Position numbers and translations under genes: made by a program
From: Arthrobacter sp.
Lineage (GTDB): Bacteria > Actinomycetota > Actinomycetes > Actinomycetales > Micrococcaceae
Assembly (NCBI GenBank): GCA_018260285.1
Contig: JAGLBH010000081.1
Span: 1-7,327 of the forward strand
DNA: 7,327 bases
Reading direction: 5' to 3'
Notes under the pieces: model-generated
What the model saw: only the letters and a program-made list of their open reading frames with translations
The model's database searches: none
Told to the model about the DNA's origin: nothing
Shown: in pieces, positions 1 to 5,724 of the stretch
How positions within the stretch are numbered: position 1 is the first letter of the stretch
Layout: every line of letters begins with the position of its first letter

Positions 1-247
1 CCTGCGGGGCGGAGGACGACGACGATCCCCCCGCCGACGAAGCGGAGTTCGTCCCCCGGAACAGGGAGGCGATGAGGAAGGTTCCCAGCATGAGAAGGGC
101 GAGAGCGCCGGCGCCCAGGCCGATCCACAATCCGGTCTTCGACTTCTTGGGCGCCTGGGTCGCGCCCGTCTGGGGGAAATTCTGCCCTGCATCATTCACC
201 GGCGCCTGGGATGCCGGAGGATTCGGCGGAAGGTGTTCGTGTGACAT
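1..247 (-). CDS. N-terminal part of a membrane-anchored protein of unknown function (partial, runs off the left edge)
   Basis: An open frame starts with ATG at 247 and runs through 82 codons to the window edge without a stop. An AGGAG ribosome binding site lies at 253-257, 5 nt upstream, which fixes the start. Residues 1-33 are rich in Pro, Gln and Ala. A basic patch (KKSK, residues 34-37) precedes one hydrophobic segment at about residues 40-63, and then a Ser-rich stretch begins (run of five Ser at about 75-79). By the positive-inside rule the N-terminus should be cytoplasmic and the missing C-terminal part extracytoplasmic; this topology is inferred. There is no lipobox cysteine in the visible part. 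Such Pro-rich-tail plus single-helix starts are common in uncharacterised actinobacterial secreted or surface-anchored proteins. I do not recognise the family, and the functional domain is outside the window. It follows a terminator, so it is probably its own transcription unit. Confidence 0.75.
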   Translation of the reverse strand, partial: MSHEHLPPNPPASQAPVNDAGQNFPQTGATQAPKKSKTGLWIGLGAGALALLMLGTFLIASLFRGTNSASSAGGSSSSSAPQ

Positions 248-266
248 GTCAACTCCTGTGAGACTG

Positions 267-296
267 TGTATATTCAGGAAACAGCTTCTCTGAGAA
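267..296 (-). promoter_or_regulatory. Candidate promoter of the membrane-protein gene, with an 11-bp palindrome over the -35
   Basis: Read on the minus strand, TTCTCA (296-291, 4 of 6 matches to TTGACA) is separated by 18 nt from TATACA (272-267, TATA plus two mismatches). It lies just upstream of the AGGAG and ATG of the gene starting at 247 and would give a leader of about 12 nt. The -35 box lies within a perfect palindrome, TTCTCTGAGAA at 286-296, which could be an operator. The stretch 260-345 is clearly more A/T-rich than the surrounding coding DNA, as expected for a promoter region. Assignment is by eye only. Confidence 0.35.
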
Positions 297-344
297 TAAG
301 AAAGCTATATCTCCATGCTATCTCAGGGCCGATATCGCCACGGG

Positions 345-370
345 GGAAAAAGACCTGGAATCAGGCCTTT
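345..370 (-). terminator. Rho-independent terminator after the aminopeptidase gene
   Basis: Two bases after the TGA stop of the M18 aminopeptidase, the minus strand reads AAAGGCCTG, loop ATTC, CAGGTCTTT. This is a 9-bp stem with one G-U pair, running directly into a T-tract (351-347) and then C's. Position, tetraloop and U-tract fit an intrinsic terminator that ends the five-gene unit and separates it from the gene starting at 247. Confidence 0.75.
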
Positions 371-372
371 CC

Positions 373-1704
373 TCACGCCCCCGGACCCTCCCCGCGCACT
401 CCCCAGAAGCTGCCGATGAGGCGCTGGAGCGCCCAGAGGTCATCCACTGCCGCCATCTCTCGGGCGGAGTGCATGGAGAGCAGCGGAACCCCGACGTCCA
501 CCGTGCGGATGCCCAGCCGGGTGGCCGTGATCGGGCCGATCGTGCTCCCGCACGGAACCGTGTTGTTGGAGACGAACTCCTGGTAGGCCACGCCGCCCGC
601 CTCCGCGAGCGCCGCCACCTTCGCGGCGCCCTGGCCGTCCGTGGCGTAGCGCTGGTCCGCGTTGATCTTCAGGAGGGGGCCGCGGCCCATGAGCGGCCGC
701 ACGCGGGGGTCGTGTCGCCCCGGGTAGTTGGGGTGGACTGCGTGGCCGGCGTCGGCCGAGAGGTGCCACGAGCGGGCCAGGAGGCGGGAGAACTCGGGTC
801 CCCGGTCCCCCGCGATCCGCACGAGGACGTCCTCGAGGAAAGGCCCCCCTGCCCCCGAGCGCGTGGCGGAGCCCACCTCTTCGTGGTCGAAGGCTGCGAG
901 CATCCGCACGCGGGACGTGTCCGACGACGCCGCGGCCCCCTCAGACTGCGCCGCCCGGCACAGGGCAGAGACCCCTGCGTGGACGCTGCTCAGGTTGTCC
1001 AGCCTGCCGGAGGCCAGGAACTCCTGGCGAAGGCCGAAGAGGGCAGGGGCGGCGCCGTCGGCGAAGGTGAGGTCGTACCCGCCGATCTCCCCCGCCGGGA
1101 CGCCCGCCCGCTCGGCGAGATGGCCCAGGAGGTCGGCGTCCTCGGCGAGGCCCAGCCCCCACACGGGCTGCGTGTGCTGCTGGCGGTCCAGGGCCACGCC
1201 CTCCGTGTTGACGGCCCGGTCCAGGTGGATGGCGAGCTGGGGGATGCGGAAGACGGGGTCCGTGGCCACGAGGCGCTCGCTGCCGTCCTTGAGCACGAGC
1301 CGCCCGGCCAGGCGCAGCTCGCGGTCCAGCCACGAGTTGAGCAGCGGCCCCCCGTAGACCTCCACGCCGGCCTGGAGCATGTTGAACGAGCCCGTCGTGG
1401 GCTGCGGCTTGAGCTTGAACCCGGGAGAGTCGGTGTGGGCGCCGAGGATGTCGAACCCGTCGATCGCGCCCTCCGGCCGGATCCACGCGATGACAGCGCC
1501 GTCCCGCACCACGACGTACCGCCCCGGGGCCGCGTCCCACGCCTCGTCCTCCTCCAGGCGGGTGAAGCCGACGTCGGCCAGGCGGCGGACGACTGCTGCG
1601 GCCGCGTGGAAGCTCGAGGGGGATTCGAGGACGAACTCGCCGAGATCGCGGGCGTTGGCCTGCTGGGGCGAGGCTGGCTCGGGGGTCTGCACTGCGTTTG
1701 TCAT
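373..1704 (-). CDS. apeB: M18 family aminopeptidase (aspartyl aminopeptidase family)
   Basis: This 443-residue protein is a metallo-aminopeptidase of peptidase family M18, a cytosolic enzyme family that removes N-terminal residues, often acidic ones, from peptides with a dinuclear zinc centre. The family signatures are present in order: GAHTDSPG with H90 and D92; GRLDN with the bridging D236; DHEEVGS with catalytic E275 and metal ligand E276; SADAGHAVHPNY with D318; SNNTVPCGSTIGP at 379-391; and SMHSARE with H412. By comparison with characterised M18 enzymes, all expected metal ligands are kept. The length is normal and no signal peptide is seen, so it should be intracellular and active. The ATG at 1704 has GGGAG 9 nt upstream. 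It starts 24 bp after the response-regulator stop and is followed by a terminator, so it is probably the last gene of the ABC/two-component unit. Substrate preference cannot be read from the sequence; the symbol follows usual bacterial usage. Confidence 0.93.
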   Translation of the reverse strand: MTNAVQTPEPASPQQANARDLGEFVLESPSSFHAAAAVVRRLADVGFTRLEEDEAWDAAPGRYVVVRDGAVIAWIRPEGAIDGFDILGAHTDSPGFKLKPQPTTGSFNMLQAGVEVYGGPLLNSWLDRELRLAGRLVLKDGSERLVATDPVFRIPQLAIHLDRAVNTEGVALDRQQHTQPVWGLGLAEDADLLGHLAERAGVPAGEIGGYDLTFADGAAPALFGLRQEFLASGRLDNLSSVHAGVSALCRAAQSEGAAASSDTSRVRMLAAFDHEEVGSATRSGAGGPFLEDVLVRIAGDRGPEFSRLLARSWHLSADAGHAVHPNYPGRHDPRVRPLMGRGPLLKINADQRYATDGQGAAKVAALAEAGGVAYQEFVSNNTVPCGSTIGPITATRLGIRTVDVGVPLLSMHSAREMAAVDDLWALQRLIGSFWGVRGEGPGA

Positions 1705-1728
1705 ACCCCCATTCTCCCACTCGGGTCC

Positions 1729-2403
1729 TTACGGGGCCGGGCGCGGGGGCACGAGGCCGTGCTCGTAGGCGAAGATCACCGCGTGCACCCGGTCCCGCAG
1801 GCCGAGCTTGGAGAGCACGCGGCCCACATGGGTCTTGACCGTCGCCTCGGAGACGTAGAGCCGCTCGGCGATCTCCGCGTTGGAGTCCCCGCACGCGATC
1901 GCCTGGAGCACCTCCACCTCGCGCGGCGTCAGCTCCGCGATCGACTCCGTGTCCGCCTCCTGGGCCTGGGACGCGTGCCTCACGAATTCCTCGAGGAGCC
2001 GGGTGGTCACCCGCGGGGCGACGACGGACTCCCCCTCCGCCACGATCCTCACCGCCCTCACGAGCTCCTCGGGGTCCGCGTCCTTGAGGAGGAACGCCGA
2101 GGCCCCCGCGCGCAGGCCCGAGAAGGCGTACTCGTCGAGGTCGAAGGTCGTCAGAATGATGACGGCGGGGCTGCCCTCCTCGGAGCAGATGCGCCGGGTG
2201 GCCTCAATGCCGTCGAGCACAGGCATGCGCACGTCCATGAGGACCACGTCCGGCGTCAGGGCGGCCGCCTGGGAGATGGCCTCGAGCCCGTTGGACGCCT
2301 CGCCGACCACCTCGAGGCCCTCCTCGCCCTCCAGGACGAGGCGGAACCCGTAGCGCAGCAGCTGCTGGTCGTCAGCGAGCAGAATCCGGATGGGTGCGGT
2401 CAT
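1729..2403 (-). CDS. NarL/FixJ-family response regulator with LuxR-type DNA-binding domain
   Basis: This 224-residue protein is the regulator half of a two-component system. The receiver domain (about residues 4-120) has acidic D11/D12, phosphoacceptor D57 in VVLMDVRMP, T85 in ILTTFD and K108 in FLLKD. A LuxR-type helix-turn-helix (about 157-213) begins LTPREVEVLQ and contains EIAERLYVSEATVKTHV. The start at 2403 is chosen because AAGGAG lies at 2415-2410, 6 nt upstream, and because the receiver begins right after MTAPIRILLADD. A longer frame back to 2460 would add a stretch lying inside the kinase gene with no domain role. The ATG overlaps the kinase TGA as ATGA (2403-2400), implying translational coupling with its cognate sensor. 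It probably activates or represses the upstream ABC promoter when phosphorylated, though no target is proven here. Confidence 0.95.
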   Translation of the reverse strand: MTAPIRILLADDQQLLRYGFRLVLEGEEGLEVVGEASNGLEAISQAAALTPDVVLMDVRMPVLDGIEATRRICSEEGSPAVIILTTFDLDEYAFSGLRAGASAFLLKDADPEELVRAVRIVAEGESVVAPRVTTRLLEEFVRHASQAQEADTESIAELTPREVEVLQAIACGDSNAEIAERLYVSEATVKTHVGRVLSKLGLRDRVHAVIFAYEHGLVPPRPAP

Positions 2404-3638
2404 CGAAAGCTCCTTGGTGCGGGCGTGACAAGAGGGGGAAAGGCGGCCTCGACCAGCCACCCCGTGGGCTGCTGGGGGCCTGCGCGGAAGGTGCCGCCGA
2501 AGGCCTTGACCCGCGTCGCCAGGCCGGCCAGGCCGTTGCCCGTGCCCTGGAACGCGGGCCGGCGGGATTCGTCCGGCGGGGCGCTCAGCGCGTTGTCCGA
2601 GACGCGGATGCGCGAGCCGTCGGGCCCCGTGTGCAGCTCCACCGTGACGGTGCCGGCGCTGCGGGCGTAGCGGAGCACGTTCGTCAGGGACTCCTGGACA
2701 ATCCGGTAGACCGTCTGCTGGAAGGCGGGGTCCTCCGGCCAGCGCTCGCCGTCCTGGACGAGGGTCACGGGCACGCCCGCCGTGCGGAACCCGGCGATGA
2801 GCTCGTGAAGCGCATCCATGGCGGGAGGCGGGGCCAGGGGCGCAGCCTCGGCGTCGGACTTGAGAACCCCCAGGACGCGGCGCATGTCCGCGAGCGCGGC
2901 CCGCCCGGTCGAGGAGACCTCGGCCATGATCTCAGACCCGCGCTCGGGGTTCTTGCGGGCGGTCGCCCTCGCCCCGTCGGCGAGGGCGATCATGACGGTG
3001 AGGGAGTGGGCGACGACGTCGTGCATCTCCCGCGCGATCCGGGCCCGCTCCTCAAGCTGGGCCGTGGCGCTCTGGGCGGCGGCCCAGGCGCGGACGTCCC
3101 ACTGGTGGAGCCGATCGCGGCGGGCCCGGAAGCCGAGCATGATGACTACGAGGTACGAGGAGAAGGCCAGGGGCATCCCGACCAGGAGGGAGAGGAGCGA
3201 GGCCCAGAAGCCTCCCTTGATCCCCGTGATGAGCCCCACGTAGACGGCGAAGATCATCATGAGGACCGCCGCGCAGATCCACGCTGTGCGGTGGGAGCGC
3301 CACTTGGCCACGGCGTACATGGCCGCGAAGCTCGCGAAGGTGCCCCCGGCTCCCGGCTCGGCGGCTGCGGCCACGGGGAGGAGCACTGCCAGGATGTCGC
3401 AGGCCGTGACCACCCCGAACACGCCCAGCGGGAAGCGGTTCCGCCACCAGACCGCCGCGATGGAGACCACCTGGAGGACGAAGAACGCAAGAGAGACCCC
3501 GAAGCTGTACGTCCCGAACCCCACTCTGAAGAGCAGCTCGAGGGGAATGTAGAACCCCAGCGCGGCCATCAGCAGAAGGTTGACGAGGAGGGGGCGGGAC
3601 GCGAAATACCGGGAGACTGGGCCTCGGCGGCGGTCCAT
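2400..3638 (-). CDS. Sensor histidine kinase (HisKA_3 / NarL-type partner)
   Basis: This is the sensor of the two-component pair, 412 residues from the ATG at 3638. The N-terminal half has about five or six hydrophobic segments (roughly 17-37, 46-64, 71-92, 100-112, 119-139, 146-168) with very short loops, so the signal is probably sensed in or at the membrane rather than by an extracellular domain. A short linker leads to the dimerisation/phosphoacceptor region, RIAREMHDVVAHS with H206, typical of HisKA_3 kinases. The ATPase domain has an N box (ESLTN, N320), a D-box (SDNA, D348) and GTGNGLAGL at 365-373. The end overlaps the regulator start (ATGA). The start is uncertain: a GTG at 3698, 5 bp after the permease stop, would add 20 residues, but it has no clear Shine-Dalgarno and that stretch has weaker G/C third positions and a rare TTA codon. 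The ATG at 3638 has GGGAG only 3 nt upstream. The in-frame extension back to 4277 is spurious because it overlaps the permease. Confidence 0.92.
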   Translation of the reverse strand: MDRRRGPVSRYFASRPLLVNLLLMAALGFYIPLELLFRVGFGTYSFGVSLAFFVLQVVSIAAVWWRNRFPLGVFGVVTACDILAVLLPVAAAAEPGAGGTFASFAAMYAVAKWRSHRTAWICAAVLMMIFAVYVGLITGIKGGFWASLLSLLVGMPLAFSSYLVVIMLGFRARRDRLHQWDVRAWAAAQSATAQLEERARIAREMHDVVAHSLTVMIALADGARATARKNPERGSEIMAEVSSTGRAALADMRRVLGVLKSDAEAAPLAPPPAMDALHELIAGFRTAGVPVTLVQDGERWPEDPAFQQTVYRIVQESLTNVLRYARSAGTVTVELHTGPDGSRIRVSDNALSAPPDESRRPAFQGTGNGLAGLATRVKAFGGTFRAGPQQPTGWLVEAAFPPLVTPAPRSFR

Positions 3639-3641
3639 TAA

Positions 3642-3655
3642 CTCCCGAAGGGGAG
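3642..3655 (-). promoter_or_regulatory. Small hairpin holding the possible ribosome binding site of the kinase gene
   Basis: On the minus strand CTCCC, loop CTTC, GGGAG forms a 5-bp all-Watson-Crick stem ending 3 nt before the ATG at 3638. The GGGAG arm is the only Shine-Dalgarno-like sequence for that start. If the ATG is used, the stem could hide the site and lower kinase translation relative to the exporter genes. If the upstream GTG at 3698 is the real start, this is just coding sequence. Confidence 0.3.
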
Positions 3656-3703
3656 CCTCGTCGAGCGAGACTCCCCTGGGAGCAGCGGTGGAGGGCACGT
3701 TCT

Positions 3704-4657
3704 TTAGACGTCGCGCTTCTGCGCCGTCAGCAGGCCGGCGGCCCAGATGACGAGCGACCACACGCCCATCCAGAGGGCGGCGACGTTCCACATCAGGCTC
3801 TGGGGCCCGTCCGGACGGACCTCGTGCGTCTCGTCCGAGGAGCTCATCATCGCGTCTCCCAGGTTGCTCGGGAGGAAGCGGGACATGTCCGAGAGCCAGT
3901 CGACCCGGCTCCCGATAATGCCGAGAATGATCGGCAGCACGAAGAGGATCGCGATGACGAGAACGATCGAGCCAGCCGTGTTCCTCAGGAGGAGAGCGAC
4001 GCCGAAGGCCATGATGGCGATGAGCACCACGTAGAGAGCCGCCATGAGGATCGTGCGCATCACGTTGCCGTCCCCGAGGCTGTAGTGCAGCGTCGGGTCG
4101 AGCAGCGCCTGGGCGAGCAGGTAGGTCAGGAGCATGGAGACGATGGCCACAAGTCCTGCCGCGAACGCCATGACGAGGGTCTTGGCGAGCACTGCGGGCC
4201 AGCGCTTGGGAGCGGCGGACATGGTGGAGCGGATCATGCCCGTGTTGTACTCGCCGGCGATCGTCACAACGGCCCACGAGGCGAAGATGAGGTTGCTGAA
4301 GTAGACGCCGATGATGGGAATATGGCGGGCGAGCTCCTTCGCGGCCTCGGTCGCCTGGGACTTCATCTGTGAAGCCTCTCCGGCGGGAACGCCGTCGTAG
4401 CCGTTGAAGTCCACCATCGAGTTCGTGGCCATGACCATGAGCGCCCCGAAGGCGATCGGGAGAATCAGCGCGATGCCGAGGAGCCAGTAGGTGCTGGCGA
4501 GCGAGGTGAGCTTGATCGCCTCGCTGCGGAGAAGCTTGAAGAAGCCCACGTTCTTGTCCCCGAAGCGGGACTGGTAGACCCGCGGCTGACCGTCAACCGA
4601 GGCTGCGCGGCGGGGTTCGGGAAGTGCGTTCTGTGGGGCGGTGAGGGAGTGGGACAT
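3704..4657 (-). CDS. ABC-2 type transporter permease
   Basis: This 317-residue integral membrane protein forms the channel partner of the ATPase encoded just upstream. It has a hydrophilic N-terminal tail (about 1-50) and then six hydrophobic segments near residues 54-76, 112-134, 156-186, 201-225, 229-248 and 289-312. The loop after helix 2, GEYNTGMIRSTMSAAPKR (135-152), is a hallmark of ABC-2 permeases of the antibiotic/lantibiotic export and self-protection type. Such proteins usually work as dimers with two ATPase copies and move hydrophobic or peptide substrates out of the membrane; the substrate here is unknown. The ATG at 4657 lies 2 bp after the ATPase TAA. AGGAGG sits at 4673-4668, 10 nt upstream and inside the ATPase gene, so the two are almost certainly co-translated. 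The TAA at 3706-3704 is followed closely by the sensor kinase. Confidence 0.92.
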   Translation of the reverse strand: MSHSLTAPQNALPEPRRAASVDGQPRVYQSRFGDKNVGFFKLLRSEAIKLTSLASTYWLLGIALILPIAFGALMVMATNSMVDFNGYDGVPAGEASQMKSQATEAAKELARHIPIIGVYFSNLIFASWAVVTIAGEYNTGMIRSTMSAAPKRWPAVLAKTLVMAFAAGLVAIVSMLLTYLLAQALLDPTLHYSLGDGNVMRTILMAALYVVLIAIMAFGVALLLRNTAGSIVLVIAILFVLPIILGIIGSRVDWLSDMSRFLPSNLGDAMMSSSDETHEVRPDGPQSLMWNVAALWMGVWSLVIWAAGLLTAQKRDV

Positions 4658-4659
4658 GG

Positions 4660-5598
4660 TTACTTGGCCTCCTGCGCTGCTGCGCCCTGCGAGAGATCTG
4701 CTGAGTTGTATTCCACGGAGCTCTGCGTCAGGCGCATGTACGCCTCTTCCAGGGAGAGCTCCCGCGGGGTGAGTTCGTAGACGAAGATCCGGTTGTCGAA
4801 GGCGGCCTGGGCGATCTGGCGCGCGTCGAGCCCCGTGACCTCAAGGGTGTTCGGGTCCACGTGGGAGACGCGGGTGGTGGGTCCGGCGAGCAGCGTGCTC
4901 AGCTGCTGGGCGCTGTCCGTGCGCACCATGGTGCGGACCTCGCCCTGGCCGGAGATGATCTCGCTGATCGGGCCCTGGGTGATGAGGCGGCCCTTGCCGA
5001 TGACCACGAGGTCGTCCGCCGTCTGCGCCATCTCTGACATGAGGTGTGAGGAGAGGAAGACCGTGCGGCCCTCCGAGGCCAGGTAGCGGCAGAGGTTGCG
5101 CACCCAGCTCACGCCCTCGGGGTCGAGGCCGTTGACGGGCTCGTCGAAGATGACCGTGCGCGGGTCCGCGAGAAGAGCGGAGGCGATGCCGAGGCGCTGG
5201 CCCATGCCGAGGGAGAACCCGCCGACCTTGCGCTTGGCGACCTGCTCGAGGCCGGTCATCGAGATGACCTCGTTGACGCGGGAGGTCGGGATGCCGTGGG
5301 TGGCGGCCATGGCCTTGAGGTGGTTCTGCGCGCTGCGGCCGCGGTGCACCGCCTTGGCGTCCAGGAGTGCGCCCACCGTGGACATGGGGGACTTCGCGTG
5401 CGAGTAGGGCTTGCCGTCCACGAGCGCGCGACCCGAGGTGGGCGTGTCCAGCCCGAGGATCATGCGCATCGTGGTGGACTTGCCGGAGCCGTTGGGGCCG
5501 AGGAAGCCGGTGACGCGCCCGGGCTTCGCCTCGAACGAGATGTCGTCCACAGCGAGCTTGCTGCCATACCTCTTGGTGAGGTTTTCTACCTGGATCAT
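4660..5598 (-). CDS. ABC transporter ATP-binding protein (exporter type)
   Basis: This 312-residue nucleotide-binding subunit powers the ABC-2 permease next door. It has Walker A GPNGSGKST (34-42, K40), the signature FSLGMGQR (128-135), Walker B TVIFDEPVNGLDP (148-160, catalytic E153) and the H-loop H185 in SSHLMSE. The segment GALLDAKAVHRGRSA (76-90) is typical of the actinobacterial drug/bacteriocin-exporter branch related to BcrA/CcmA-like ATPases. After about residue 215 comes a C-terminal extension common in this branch. All catalytic motifs are intact. The ATG at 5598 has AAGGGG 4 nt upstream. It is the first gene of the five-gene unit, and its promoter region is the 105-bp gap upstream. 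The cargo cannot be deduced from the sequence. Confidence 0.95.
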   Translation of the reverse strand: MIQVENLTKRYGSKLAVDDISFEAKPGRVTGFLGPNGSGKSTTMRMILGLDTPTSGRALVDGKPYSHAKSPMSTVGALLDAKAVHRGRSAQNHLKAMAATHGIPTSRVNEVISMTGLEQVAKRKVGGFSLGMGQRLGIASALLADPRTVIFDEPVNGLDPEGVSWVRNLCRYLASEGRTVFLSSHLMSEMAQTADDLVVIGKGRLITQGPISEIISGQGEVRTMVRTDSAQQLSTLLAGPTTRVSHVDPNTLEVTGLDARQIAQAAFDNRIFVYELTPRELSLEEAYMRLTQSSVEYNSADLSQGAAAQEAK

Positions 5599-5619
5599 GC
5601 TGCCCCTTGTGTGTAGGAA

Positions 5620-5648
5620 ATGATCGTCATGAGTCTTCGTCCAGTCTA
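5620..5648 (-). promoter_or_regulatory. Candidate promoter/operator of the ABC-kinase-regulator unit
   Basis: In the gap before the ATPase gene the minus strand carries TAGACT (5648-5643, 4 of 6 matches to TTGACA), a 17-nt spacer and GATCAT (5625-5620, 4 of 6 matches to TATAAT). A start near 5613 would leave a leader of about 15 nt that includes the AAGGGG ribosome binding site. The spacer holds a second copy of AGACT, 11 bp from the first (5647-5643 and 5636-5632). ATGACGATCAT at 5630-5620 forms an ATGA-N3-TCAT dyad over the -10. These could be regulator sites, but the call is by eye. Confidence 0.35.
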
Positions 5649-5692
5649 TGAACCTGCGACTCCGCGCGTCATCCCCCGGCAGAGGGATATCC

Positions 5693-5724
5693 GCGCTCCA
5701 GCGTCATCCTTTGTGATGACTGCG
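5693..5724 (-). terminator. Possible hairpin terminator at the end of the MFS gene
   Basis: GTCATC, loop ACAAAG, GATGAC (minus strand, 5721-5704) forms a 6-bp stem whose 3' arm contains the TGA stop of the MFS gene. A GC pair step can extend it across a bulge. No U-tract follows, so it would be a weak or U-less terminator of the kind sometimes proposed for actinobacteria. It may also be chance, and read-through into the ABC unit is possible. Confidence 0.25.

Noticed and set aside
1705..1728. Possible promoter or terminator between the response regulator and aminopeptidase genes
   Set aside because: Only 24 bp, with a G-rich ribosome binding region and no hairpin or promoter-like boxes.
2404..2460. 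Longer start for the response regulator at 2460
   Set aside because: The ATG at 2403 has an AAGGAG 6 nt upstream and the canonical receiver start. The extra residues would overlap the kinase gene and match nothing in the family.
469..2670. Long plus-strand open frame (733 codons) opposite the aminopeptidase and response regulator genes
   Set aside because: It is a mirror of G/C-rich third positions in the real minus-strand genes. Its translation is Arg/Gly/Ala/His-rich with no domain, and the opposite strand encodes proteins with intact catalytic motifs.
2394..3641. Plus-strand open frame (415 codons) opposite the histidine kinase
   Set aside because: Low-complexity Arg/Glu/Gly/His-rich translation with no recognisable motif. 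The minus strand encodes a complete kinase over the same bases.
3639..4277. N-terminal extension of the kinase frame back to an ATG at 4277
   Set aside because: It overlaps most of the permease gene, is Arg/His/Asp-rich without hydrophobic segments, and would require a large overlap of two genes in different frames.
5195..5216. Signature motif FSLGMGQR in the ATPase, with Gly where many relatives have Arg (LSLGMRQR)
   Set aside because: From general knowledge this variant is common in the actinobacterial branch of these ATPases, so it is not a defect.
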